Shown: piece by piece, positions 1 through 7,381 of the stretch
Layout of the letters: each line of letters opens with the position of its first letter
Numbering within the stretch: position 1 is the stretch's first letter
Source: Pseudoflavitalea sp. G-6-1-2
GTDB lineage: Bacteria > Bacteroidota > Bacteroidia > Chitinophagales > Chitinophagaceae
DNA length: 64,000 nt
Assembly: GCF_012927185.1 (NCBI RefSeq)
Contig: NZ_JABBGB010000001.1
Location: 2,108,001 to 2,172,000 of the forward strand
Direction of reading: 5' to 3'
Translations under genes and position numbers: made by a program
The notes under the pieces: model-generated
What the model was told of the DNA's origin: nothing
Seen by the model: only the letters and a program-made list of their open reading frames with translations
Database searches by the model: none

Positions 1-2
1 CA

Positions 3-65
3 GTTGTGAGCAAATGGGAAGGTGAGTTAGGACCAGGCGACAGCGGAGATGCAGCACAGGCTTAA
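3..65 (+). CDS. C-terminal end of an upstream gene (partial)
   Basis: One frame is open from the left window edge to a TAA at 63-65 and encodes 20 residues ending in GDAAQA. The other two plus-strand frames hit stops within the first 25 bases. The next gene, the DedA protein, starts 32 bases later on the same strand, so this could be the tail of an upstream operon member. The visible residues are acidic and small and show no recognisable motif, so I assign no function. A chance open frame of this length cannot be excluded. Confidence 0.35.
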   Translation, partial: VVSKWEGELGPGDSGDAAQA

Positions 66-97
66 AACCTTGCTTTCATAAAACTCAAGCAGCCTTT

Positions 98-844
98 ATG
101 GATCTGATACTGTTAGATTTTTCGTGGTCTCAGTTATTGCAGCCGCAATTCTATATCGAGAATGGCGGACTATGGCTCTTACTCTTTGTGGTATTCGCGG
201 AAACAGGTCTCTTCGCAGGCTTCTTTCTTCCCGGCGACTCCCTGCTTTTTGTTGCCGGCATCTATGCGCATGAAATGGACAAAGGCGTTCCCGGCATCAC
301 CCACCAGTTTCTCAAACTCTTCGGAATGGGACAGGTGAGGAACGAATACGTGGATCTCTTTGTGCTCTGGGCACTGATCTCCGTTTGCGGCATCCTCGGA
401 AATATGGTAGGATACTGGACGGGGCGAAAGATCGGCCCATCGATGTACCACTGGAAAGACAGATTCTTCTTCAAGAAAAAATTCCTCTATCAGGCGCACG
501 ACTTCTACGAAAAGAATGGAGGCTGGGCAATAGTGGTGGCGCGTTTTCTGCCCATCATCAGAACCTTCGCACCCATCATCGCAGGCATTGTGCAAATGGA
601 CAGAAAGAAATTCGGCTACTATAATGTGATAGGCTGTATCGCCTGGGTATTCAGCATGCTTTTTGCGGGTCACTTTCTGCAAAAATGGATCATGAGCGCT
701 TTCAACTTCGATCTCAGGCAACACCTCGAAGTAATCGTTCTCGGCATCGTACTGGTAACAACTGCTCCTGTATTGTTCAAATTATTTTTCAGTAAAAAGA
801 AAGATAACCACAAGGAACCGCCAGTTCCCAAAAACCCTGCTTAA
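98..844 (+). CDS. DedA family inner-membrane protein
   Basis: This 248-residue integral membrane protein matches the DedA/SNARE-associated family. Those proteins are proposed lipid scramblases or transporters that support envelope homeostasis and proton-motive force. An early glutamate in a hydrophobic segment (E35, in AETGLFAGFFLPGD) and the signature R149-x2-P152-x2-R155 in ARFLPIIRTFAP are both present. Hydrophobic segments lie near residues 25-55, 88-106, 145-165, 175-195 and 210-228. The C-terminus is lysine-rich, as expected for a cytoplasmic tail. The MFS gene follows after 4 bases, so the two are probably co-transcribed. Family assignment is firm; the substrate is unknown. Confidence 0.9.
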   Translation: MDLILLDFSWSQLLQPQFYIENGGLWLLLFVVFAETGLFAGFFLPGDSLLFVAGIYAHEMDKGVPGITHQFLKLFGMGQVRNEYVDLFVLWALISVCGILGNMVGYWTGRKIGPSMYHWKDRFFFKKKFLYQAHDFYEKNGGWAIVVARFLPIIRTFAPIIAGIVQMDRKKFGYYNVIGCIAWVFSMLFAGHFLQKWIMSAFNFDLRQHLEVIVLGIVLVTTAPVLFKLFFSKKKDNHKEPPVPKNPA

Positions 845-848
845 AGTT

Positions 849-2081
849 ATGCAACCAAAAACTAACTCTATTTTCAGTGTAGCTGTTTTAGTGGCTGCAC
901 TTGGATACTTCGTAGACATATACGATCTGCTGCTGTTCGGTATCATCCGCGTTCAAAGCCTTACCTCCATGGGCCTTACGCCCGAACAGGTAACCACTTC
1001 AGGCGAAAGCATTCTCAGCTGGCAGATGTCTGGTCTGCTGCTCGGAGGCATCCTCTGGGGCGTAATCGGAGATAAGAAAGGAAGATTGAGCGTACTCTTC
1101 GGCTCCATCATTTTATATTCACTCGCCAATATTGCCAACGGATTTGTTCAAACGGTGGAGCAATATGCTGCTATCCGTTTCATCGCTGGTCTTGGCCTCG
1201 CAGGTGAGCTGGGGGCGGGTATTACGCTGGTAGCGGAACTTACTCCCAAAGAAAAAAGAGGCATTGCTACTTCACTGGTAGCGGGCATCGGACTTACGGG
1301 TGCTGTGGTGGCCTTCATCATCAAAGAGAATTTTCACTGGAGAACCTGTTATTTCATCGGAGGTGGATTGGGGCTCGCATTGCTGCTGCTCCGCATCTCC
1401 GTATTCGAATCCGGCATGTTCAATGAAGTGAAGAAACAGAATGTTCAACGCGGCAATTTCTTCATGTTCTTTACCAACGGCGATCGTTTCAAAAGATACC
1501 TGCTTTCTATTCTGCTGGGTGTGCCTACCTGGTTTGTGATTGGGATACTGGTTACCTTCTCCAAAGAATTCGCCAAACATTTCGGCATCACAGAACCAGT
1601 GGATTCGGGTAAGGCCATCATGTTTGCCTATGCCGCCATTTCGGTGGGCGATATTGTGGTAGGGCTCGTAAGCCAATGGCTGCGCAGCCGCAAGAAAGCA
1701 TTATTCGTATTCTACGGCATCACTATATTCTTCATCATACTTTTCTTCACTGCACTCTGGAATGGCTCGGCCAGCGCGCTGTATTGGATATGCGCCGGAA
1801 TGGGCTTCGGAACAGGGTTCTGGGCCATCTTCATCACTATGGGAGCAGAGCAGTTCGGCACCAACCTGCGTGCTACAGCTGCCACTACCATTCCCAATAT
1901 GGTGCGCGGATTGCTGGCACTCGCCATTCTTCCGGTATTCCAGTTTTTGCGTGGTATCGAAGGCATAGGATATGTGAAGGGAGGCATCTACACAGCCGTA
2001 ATTTTTATGGTGATAGCCATTGTTGCAGCTGCTTTCACCAAAGAGACTTTTGGAAAAGACCTCAATTTTGTAGAAGAGTAA
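849..2081 (+). CDS. MFS transporter
   Basis: This 410-residue polytopic protein has about twelve hydrophobic segments and belongs to the major facilitator superfamily. MFS motif A between TM2 and TM3 is clear as GVIGDKKGR (residues 71-79). TM1 contains DIYD (23-27), an acidic pair seen in the metabolite:proton symporter and sialate-permease-like branches. The N-domain repeats GLGLAGELGAG, the usual TM4-TM5 glycine pattern. It starts 4 bases after the DedA gene, suggesting translational linkage. The substrate cannot be read from sequence; a proton-coupled uptake carrier for a small organic acid is a reasonable guess only. Confidence 0.88.
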   Translation: MQPKTNSIFSVAVLVAALGYFVDIYDLLLFGIIRVQSLTSMGLTPEQVTTSGESILSWQMSGLLLGGILWGVIGDKKGRLSVLFGSIILYSLANIANGFVQTVEQYAAIRFIAGLGLAGELGAGITLVAELTPKEKRGIATSLVAGIGLTGAVVAFIIKENFHWRTCYFIGGGLGLALLLLRISVFESGMFNEVKKQNVQRGNFFMFFTNGDRFKRYLLSILLGVPTWFVIGILVTFSKEFAKHFGITEPVDSGKAIMFAYAAISVGDIVVGLVSQWLRSRKKALFVFYGITIFFIILFFTALWNGSASALYWICAGMGFGTGFWAIFITMGAEQFGTNLRATAATTIPNMVRGLLALAILPVFQFLRGIEGIGYVKGGIYTAVIFMVIAIVAAAFTKETFGKDLNFVEE

Positions 2082-2107
2082 GCCAAGAGCTGTTGTAATA
2101 TTGCACC

Positions 2108-3115
2108 ATGAAGTTTCTGATCATTCGTTTCTCCTCTATCGGAGATATTGTGCTCACCACACCCGTGGTACGTTGTCTGAAAAAGCAGGCAGGTACTGCC
2201 GAAGTGCATTTTCTTACCAAGAAAGCATTTCTGCCGGTACTGGCAGCCAATCCCTACATCGATAAGATCCATGTGCTGCAGGATGATCTCGATGCAGTAA
2301 CAAAACAACTGGAGGAAGAAGATTTCGATTATGTGATAGATCTTCATCATAACCTGCGCACCCTGCGCGTGAAGCGGGCGCTCGGAAAAAAAGCCTTCTC
2401 CTTCAACAAGCTGAACATTCAGAAATTTCTGCTCACCAATTTCAAGATCAACCGTATGCCCGATGTGCATATTGTTGACCGATATCTCGATACGCTCAAA
2501 ACTTTCAATATACAGAACGATGGTCTCGGCCTCGATTACTTCATCCCCGAAAAAGATGAAGTGAAAGAAGCAGATATCCCCACTTCACATCATGCCGGTT
2601 ATATCGGCGTGGTGATCGGTGCTGCACTCAATACTAAAAAATATCCGCTGCATCACCTGAAAACACTGTGTTCGCTCATAGATCATCCTATTATTTTATT
2701 GGGAGGAAAAGAGGACAGTGCAGAAGGAGAAGCCATCGCTGCATTAGACCCTGCCAAGATCTACAATGCCTGCGGCAAATTCAATATCAACGAGTCTGCC
2801 GATCTGGTTCGGAGATCGAAACTCATTATCAGCAACGATACCGGATTGATGCATATCGCATCGGCATTCCGCAAACCCATCATTTCTCTATGGGGAAATA
2901 CAGTGCCGGAATTCGGCATGTATCCTTACTATCCTAAATCTGCGCCCGGCGCGGCTCCGCTCTTCGATATCATGGAGATTAAAGGATTGGGTTGCAGACC
3001 CTGCTCCAAGATCGGCTACAAAAAATGCCCTAAGAAACATTTCAAATGCATGGAACAGATAGAGCCGCAGGCCATCTGGGAGAAAGTGAAAATAAGGTTG
3101 GGAAGAAAAAGCTAA
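2108..3115 (+). CDS. Glycosyltransferase family 9 (heptosyltransferase-like)
   Basis: This 335-residue cytoplasmic protein of the GT9 family (ADP-heptose:LPS heptosyltransferases) probably adds a sugar to the lipopolysaccharide core. The N-terminus FLIIRFSSIGDIVLTTPV is the classic GT9 start with the SSIGD nucleotide-sugar loop. The C-domain has the donor-binding ISNDTGLMHIA and a following SLWGNT. A cysteine-rich tail (GCRPCSKIGYKKCPKKHFKC, around residues 298-317) is common in Bacteroidota members. It lies 26 bases after the MFS gene. Its stop overlaps the convergent sigma-factor stop by 4 bases. A weak -7-like TAATATTG sits just before the ATG. The actual sugar is not known. Confidence 0.88.
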   Translation: MKFLIIRFSSIGDIVLTTPVVRCLKKQAGTAEVHFLTKKAFLPVLAANPYIDKIHVLQDDLDAVTKQLEEEDFDYVIDLHHNLRTLRVKRALGKKAFSFNKLNIQKFLLTNFKINRMPDVHIVDRYLDTLKTFNIQNDGLGLDYFIPEKDEVKEADIPTSHHAGYIGVVIGAALNTKKYPLHHLKTLCSLIDHPIILLGGKEDSAEGEAIAALDPAKIYNACGKFNINESADLVRRSKLIISNDTGLMHIASAFRKPIISLWGNTVPEFGMYPYYPKSAPGAAPLFDIMEIKGLGCRPCSKIGYKKCPKKHFKCMEQIEPQAIWEKVKIRLGRKS

Positions 3116-4371
3116 GCAGTTCCCAGTTTCTGCGTTATCAGTTTTTTTTCTGCGACGGAGCAGGTTAGTCCCATCGCCAGCATCAGATATTTCTTTGCAT
3201 GTTCTTTCTCGCCTGCGCGCAGGTAAATATCTCCCAGTACAGCGCTGTACATATATTGCGATTGCAGTAATGTGTCGATTTTTTCGATGGCAAAAATGTC
3301 TTCAATTGCCTGACCGTGTAAGCCAAGCTGTGCCTTCACTACAGCGCGGTTCAGTTCGGTGATTGGTCCGGGTTTATGTTCCGCGAGAAGATCATAGAGT
3401 GTGAGCATGCGTGTCCAGTTGGTGCTGCTGAAAGATGCCGCCATGCTATGTTCCGCTGCAATGGCCGATTCGATATGATACACCGAAATAGTATCTCCTT
3501 TGGATGAATGATTCAAATAAACGAATCCTTTTCGGATCAGTTCTTTACTCCAGCGATTACGATCCTGCTGTTCGAGTAGGATAATGGTATCATCTTCTCC
3601 CATTCTGCTTTCAAATCTCGATGCCTGAAAACACATGAGCGACATCAGTGCATACACCGAAGGCTGTTGCAAGGCCGGTTGCTCAGTGAGCAGGAAGCAG
3701 AGACGCATCGCTTCGGCACAAAGATCTTTGCGGATAAGTTCGTCGGCTTTCTGCGAATTGTATCCTTCGTTGAAGAGGAGGTAGATTACCAGCAGCACTG
3801 TTTCGAGGCGGCTTGCCAATGCAGTACCATGCGGCATTTCGAGCTGCACCTGATTTTCCTGCAATGCTTTTCGTGCACGGTACAATCTTTTCTGGATGGC
3901 GGCTTCCTGCATCACCAGCGCTTTTGCGATCTCGGTGGCACTGAATCCACTGATGGCTTTGAGTGTAAGGGCTATCTGATCTTCTTCGTTGAGTATGGGA
4001 TGGCAACAGGCGAAGATCATGCGCAGCTGGCTGTCGCGAATTTCATCGTCGAGAAAAAGTTGCTCTATGTGTTGCTCTGTCACCAGATCGAGCCGGGCAG
4101 CCAGTTCGCGGGAGATATGGTTGAAACTTTGTTTGCGCCGCACTATGTCGAGCGCTTTGTTGCGCGCTACACGCATAAGCCATGCGGCAGGATTATCTGG
4201 AATGGAATTGTATCCCCAGCTCTGGATGGCTTTGAGAAAAGCATCCTGCACTACATCTTCTGCAAGGCATAGGTTTTCGGCGCCGAAGATGCGTGCCAGT
4301 ACTGCGATCATTCGTCCCGCTTCGTGCCGAAACAGGTGATCCACCAGTTGATGGGAAGAGCGCGTTGTCAT
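3112..4371 (-). CDS. ECF42-type RNA polymerase sigma factor
   Basis: This 419-residue sigma factor is far longer than a usual ECF sigma (about 190). Region 2 covers residues 14-80 (AEDVVQDAFLKA and the VARNKALDIVRRK DNA-contact helix). Region 4 covers about 115-172, with the helix-turn-helix ISGFSATEIAKAL. The remaining 240 residues form the helical, TPR-like C-terminal extension typical of ECF42, including the conserved HKPGPITELNRAV. The extension is believed to replace an anti-sigma factor in activity control. It is the last gene of a minus-strand operon after a YciI/DGPF protein and a VOC protein, the usual ECF42 neighbourhood. The natural signal is unknown. Confidence 0.9.
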   Translation of the reverse strand: MTTRSSHQLVDHLFRHEAGRMIAVLARIFGAENLCLAEDVVQDAFLKAIQSWGYNSIPDNPAAWLMRVARNKALDIVRRKQSFNHISRELAARLDLVTEQHIEQLFLDDEIRDSQLRMIFACCHPILNEEDQIALTLKAISGFSATEIAKALVMQEAAIQKRLYRARKALQENQVQLEMPHGTALASRLETVLLVIYLLFNEGYNSQKADELIRKDLCAEAMRLCFLLTEQPALQQPSVYALMSLMCFQASRFESRMGEDDTIILLEQQDRNRWSKELIRKGFVYLNHSSKGDTISVYHIESAIAAEHSMAASFSSTNWTRMLTLYDLLAEHKPGPITELNRAVVKAQLGLHGQAIEDIFAIEKIDTLLQSQYMYSAVLGDIYLRAGEKEHAKKYLMLAMGLTCSVAEKKLITQKLGTA

Positions 4372-4392
4372 ATTTTTTCAGTACAGATCAGA

Positions 4393-4764
4393 TCAGTTCT
4401 CTGAATGGATGCCTACTTTATTTCCTTCGGTATCCTCGAAATGGGCGAAGTAGCCGAAATCTGCGCCCAGTGCAGTTTTGGGCAATATTATCCTGCCTCC
4501 TGCTTCTTCAACTCTTGCGAGAATGGGAGCGAGGTCGGGATTTCCATTCAGATAAATAAGGGTGCCGGTATTGTCTGGAATGCATCCGTATCCGCAGGTG
4601 ATGCATCCTGCAGGTTTGCCATTCTGATGAGGGAAAAAGCCCATTCTGTACGAACCTGTATCTTCCGTATTCATCCTGATGTTGAGGATGCGTTCATAAA
4701 ATTGTTTCGCCCGGTTGAAATCCGAAACGGGCAATTCAAACCAGTTAAGCATTTTGCCTGTCAT
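4393..4764 (-). CDS. VOC family (glyoxalase-like) protein
   Basis: This 123-residue protein of the vicinal oxygen chelate superfamily has two beta-alpha-beta-beta-beta modules. The first begins NWFELPVSDFNRAKQFYERIL and the second ends with the family-typical FAHFEDTEGNKVGIHS. Such small VOC proteins act as glyoxalases, dioxygenases or binding proteins. It sits between the YciI gene (57 bases upstream) and the ECF42 gene (21 bases downstream), so it is probably co-expressed with the sigma factor. The metal ligands and substrate cannot be assigned with certainty, and no specific reaction is claimed. Confidence 0.87.
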   Translation of the reverse strand: MTGKMLNWFELPVSDFNRAKQFYERILNIRMNTEDTGSYRMGFFPHQNGKPAGCITCGYGCIPDNTGTLIYLNGNPDLAPILARVEEAGGRIILPKTALGADFGYFAHFEDTEGNKVGIHSEN

Positions 4765-4821
4765 ACAATTTTGAATTTACTGCTGTGCAAAATGGTGCTC
4801 TTTCCCTTTGATAGATCAGAA

Positions 4822-5184
4822 CTAATTTTGTTCAAGAGCAGAAGTGTCGAATACTTCCCTTATTTCGAGCGTACCCTGATACTTGTAATCAGGAAAACCT
4901 TCCGCAATTTTTACCGCTTCATCAAAATCAGCTGCTTTGATAACAAAGTAACCGCCCACCACTTCTTTGCTTTCTGCAAACGGGCCATCGGTAACAATTC
5001 TTTTGGTGGCTCCTGTAATTCTTTTTGCAGGAGGCAGCAATGGCCGGCCATCTACGTACTGTTCTTTTGATTTAAGGTCGCCTACCCATTTGAACCAGCT
5101 CATCATTTGCGCCTGCGCTTCTTCTGCACTCAGGTTAAGTTCTTCATACGTTGGTCCGGAGAAAATGAACATAAATTCCTTCAT
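4822..5184 (-). CDS. YciI-like DGPF-domain protein
   Basis: This 120-residue YCII-related protein carries the DGPF signature (TDGPFAESKE, about residues 66-75), with the GGYFVI strand right after it. DGPF proteins are ferredoxin-like alpha-beta folds. They are the characteristic genomic partner of ECF42 sigma factors and likely targets of their control. It is the first gene of a three-gene minus-strand set (DGPF, VOC, sigma), which suggests the sigma factor may autoregulate. The biochemical function of DGPF proteins is not established. The family call is strong. Confidence 0.9.
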   Translation of the reverse strand: MKEFMFIFSGPTYEELNLSAEEAQAQMMSWFKWVGDLKSKEQYVDGRPLLPPAKRITGATKRIVTDGPFAESKEVVGGYFVIKAADFDEAVKIAEGFPDYKYQGTLEIREVFDTSALEQN

Positions 5185-5362
5185 AGTCAGTTTTTTTGAA
5201 AATTGAAAAATGTAACTGTCGGGCTAATGACGAACCATATGGATGGCGAAGGACAAAATTTCAATATTTTTTTTGCACCTCACACCAATGGGGCAAAATA
5301 AATGATGAATGCCATGTTTTGGAGGTTGGTCCGGGATTAACCCAGATAAAAGGCGGGCATTA

Positions 5363-5396
5363 AAAAAGCGCGTACCATCGCCGGTACACGCTTTTT
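5363..5396 (-). terminator. Rho-independent terminator of mdh
   Basis: Arms AAAAAGCG-C-GTACC and GGTAC-A-CGCTTTTT pair around a 6-base loop with one mismatch. The hairpin lies 21 bases past the mdh stop. A/T runs on both sides could make it work in both directions. Confidence 0.8.
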
Positions 5397-5417
5397 CTAT
5401 TGAGATTGAAAAGATGC

Positions 5418-6347
5418 TTAGAGAGTTTTCAGCACGTCGTTCATGCTGCGAACGGCGTCTGCACTCTTGTTGAAGAGAGCCTGCTCGTCTGCGTTGAGTT
5501 TGAAGTCAACGATTTTTTCCCAACCATTTCTGCCGATCACTACAGGAACACCGAGGCAGATATCTTTCTGTCCGTATTCACCTTCGAGTGATACGCAGCA
5601 GGTGAAGAGTTTCTTCTCGTCGCGGAGAATGCTTTCTACCAGTGCTGCTCCGGCTGCACCTGGTGCATACCATGCAGAAGTTCCGATCAGTTTGGTGAGG
5701 GTTGCGCCACCTACCATAGTGTCGGCAACGATTTGTTTCTGCTGCTCTTCGCTGAGGAAGTCAGTAACAGGAGCGCTGTTCCAGGTTGCATAGCGGATGA
5801 GAGGGATCATAGTTGTATCACCGTGACCGCCCACTACTACAGCGTTCAGATCAGAAGGGCTGCACTGGAGTGCCTGGCTCAGCTGATATTTGAAACGGCT
5901 GCTGTCGAGTGTACCGCCCATACCGATGATGCGGTTCTTTGGAAGACCTGTTGCAGTGAGTGCGAGGTAAGTCATGGTATCCATCGGATTGCTGATCACA
6001 ATGATGATCGCATTGGGAGAATACTTGAGAATGTTGTCGCATACAGTTTTTACAATACCGGCATTTGTTCCGATCAGTTCTTCACGGGTCATTCCTGGTT
6101 TGCGTGGAAGGCCTGAAGTGATTACCACCACATCAGATCCTGCAGTTTTGGAATAATCGTTGGTGCTGCCTGTGATCTTGGTATCGAAGCCCAGGAGGGT
6201 AGCGGTCTGCATCATGTCCTGCGCCTTTCCTTCTGCCAGTCCTTCTTTAATATCGAGCAATACCAGTTCTGCGGCCAGTTCCTTACGGGCGATATTATCG
6301 GCACAGGTTGCGCCTACTGCGCCTGCACCTACAACTGTTACTTTCAT
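5418..6347 (-). CDS. mdh: Malate dehydrogenase
   Basis: This 309-residue cytoplasmic enzyme interconverts malate and oxaloacetate with NAD in the TCA cycle. The Rossmann motif GAGAVG is at 7-12. D32 at the end of strand 2 indicates NAD over NADP. Substrate-loop residues R82 and R88 are in LPRKPGMTREE, and RKPGM indicates malate rather than lactate specificity. The catalytic H175 lies in GGHGDTTM. It belongs to the lactate-dehydrogenase-like MDH group usual in Bacteroidota. A TACCTTTG -7 element lies 43 bases upstream and a terminator follows, so it is probably a single-gene transcript. Confidence 0.97.
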   Translation of the reverse strand: MKVTVVGAGAVGATCADNIARKELAAELVLLDIKEGLAEGKAQDMMQTATLLGFDTKITGSTNDYSKTAGSDVVVITSGLPRKPGMTREELIGTNAGIVKTVCDNILKYSPNAIIIVISNPMDTMTYLALTATGLPKNRIIGMGGTLDSSRFKYQLSQALQCSPSDLNAVVVGGHGDTTMIPLIRYATWNSAPVTDFLSEEQQKQIVADTMVGGATLTKLIGTSAWYAPGAAGAALVESILRDEKKLFTCCVSLEGEYGQKDICLGVPVVIGRNGWEKIVDFKLNADEQALFNKSADAVRSMNDVLKTL

Positions 6348-6390
6348 CAGAAAACAATTTTATTATAATGTGATTCAATGTTTGCGTGGG

Positions 6391-6398
6391 CAAAGGTA
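6391..6398 (-). promoter_or_regulatory. -7 promoter element upstream of mdh
   Basis: The minus strand reads TACCTTTG, an exact match to the Bacteroidota -7 consensus TANNTTTG. It is 43 bases before the mdh start. No TTG at the ideal 19-base spacing is seen, so the -33 half is weak. Confidence 0.6.
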
Positions 6399-6414
6399 GG
6401 GAAGTTGAGTGTAG

Positions 6415-6909
6415 TTATTTCAAGGCTTCGAGCAGCTTTGCTACTTTCACATTTCCCTCGAATGTGGTGATGAGGTCGCCTTTTTTATTGTACAATGCCA
6501 GATAAGGCAGGTTGCGGATATCATAGAAGGGAGGCAACAGGTATTTGATGTCTCTTCCCATTTTGATATTTGAATAATTGGCGAGCTTGTAATCTTTGTA
6601 GAAATCCTCCATTTCTTCTTTGGGAGAGTAGGAGGCCAGTACAATCTGATATTGACTGAGCTTATCCATATTCTTTACCATCTCTTCGATCTGATGCTGG
6701 CAGTGATCGCAGGTAGGACTGAAAAACATCAGAATCAGCGGCTGCTTCTTCAGTTTGTCTTTGGTGAGCATGGAACTGTCCAGCTGCTGCAACTGAATCG
6801 GCGGTACCGAAGGAAAGCGTTTGTAAGGCGGCTCAGGCTTTTGAATGTTTTGTGCAGCAGCCCATTGCATAAGGAGTACGGAGCTGAGAAATAGAACCCA
6901 TCTTTTCAT
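6415..6909 (-). CDS. Periplasmic thioredoxin-like (TlpA family) protein
   Basis: This 164-residue protein has a signal peptide (residues 1-20, ending WAAAQ) and a thioredoxin fold. The redox motif is C67-D-H-C70 in MFFSPTCDHCQ, followed by an alpha helix. A typical cis-proline region follows at about residues 137-142 (RNLPYLALYNKKGD). It is likely an exported thiol-disulfide oxidoreductase of the TlpA/ResA kind, acting on periplasmic cysteines. A -7-like TAATTTTG lies 34 bases upstream. It stands alone between mdh and the divergent blaI gene. Partner proteins are not evident. Confidence 0.85.
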   Translation of the reverse strand: MKRWVLFLSSVLLMQWAAAQNIQKPEPPYKRFPSVPPIQLQQLDSSMLTKDKLKKQPLILMFFSPTCDHCQHQIEEMVKNMDKLSQYQIVLASYSPKEEMEDFYKDYKLANYSNIKMGRDIKYLLPPFYDIRNLPYLALYNKKGDLITTFEGNVKVAKLLEALK

Positions 6910-6942
6910 AAGAATGCTTCATTTAAATTTTAGAGCGAAGAC

Positions 6943-6950
6943 CAAAATTA
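6943..6950 (-). promoter_or_regulatory. -7 element upstream of thioredoxin-like gene
   Basis: The minus strand reads TAATTTTG, matching TANNTTTG, 34 bases before the start codon. The match to a -33 TTG at standard spacing is absent, so this is tentative. Confidence 0.4.
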
Positions 6951-6971
6951 ACAGTAAAAAACTTTGCTATT

Positions 6972-6988
6972 CTACGAATGTTTCGTAG
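6972..6988. promoter_or_regulatory. BlaI-type operator 1
   Basis: This is a perfect 7-base inverted repeat, CTACGAA-TGT-TTCGTAG, in the leader of the blaI-like gene. With a second copy centred 19 bases away, it looks like a pair of dimer-binding sites for the regulator encoded directly downstream, giving autorepression of the blaI-M56 pair. Binding is inferred from position and symmetry. Confidence 0.75.
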
Positions 6989-6990
6989 GT

Positions 6991-7007
6991 TTACGAAAAC
7001 TTCGTAG
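6991..7007. promoter_or_regulatory. BlaI-type operator 2
   Basis: This is a second inverted repeat, TTACGAA-AAC-TTCGTAG, with a single mismatch at the outermost pair. It ends 2 bases before the blaI ATG. It shares TACGAA-N3-TTCGTA with operator 1 and is offset by about two helical turns, which would let two dimers bind the same DNA face. Confidence 0.72.
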
Positions 7008-7009
7008 AT

Positions 7010-7366
7010 ATGGAGAAGCTCACCCCTCAGGAAGAGGATGCGATGCAGGCAGTATGGAAGGCCGGAAGCGGCAGCGTGAAACAGATTCTGGATCAGCTGA
7101 ACGAACCGAGACCGCCTTACACCACGCTCGCTTCCACCATCAAGAACCTGGAAAAGAAAGGGTATGTGGAAAGCACGCTCAATGGCAATACTTATTTGTA
7201 TAGTCCGGCTGTGAGTGAAGAGGACTACAAAAAGAAATTCATGAACAGCGTGGTGAAAAATTATTTCGACAACTCTTACAAGGAGCTGGTGAATTTCTTT
7301 GTGGACCAGAAGAAACTGAGTCCGGATGAACTGAAAGAGATCCTGAAAATGATCGAAGGCAAATAA
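7010..7366 (+). CDS. BlaI/MecI/CopY family repressor
   Basis: This 118-residue winged-helix regulator starts KLTPQEEDAMQAVWKAG, the standard BlaI/MecI opening. The recognition region PPYTTLASTIKNLEKKGYVES follows at about residues 34-54, and a C-terminal helical dimerisation part completes it. Family members repress their own operon until a partner M56 peptidase triggers cleavage. The M56 gene begins 15 bases downstream, so this is a repressor-sensor pair. Two tandem operator palindromes lie immediately upstream. No beta-lactamase gene is next to it, so the regulon is probably envelope-related, not antibiotic resistance. Confidence 0.93.
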   Translation: MEKLTPQEEDAMQAVWKAGSGSVKQILDQLNEPRPPYTTLASTIKNLEKKGYVESTLNGNTYLYSPAVSEEDYKKKFMNSVVKNYFDNSYKELVNFFVDQKKLSPDELKEILKMIEGK

Positions 7367-7381
7367 TCCAAACTGCTACGT

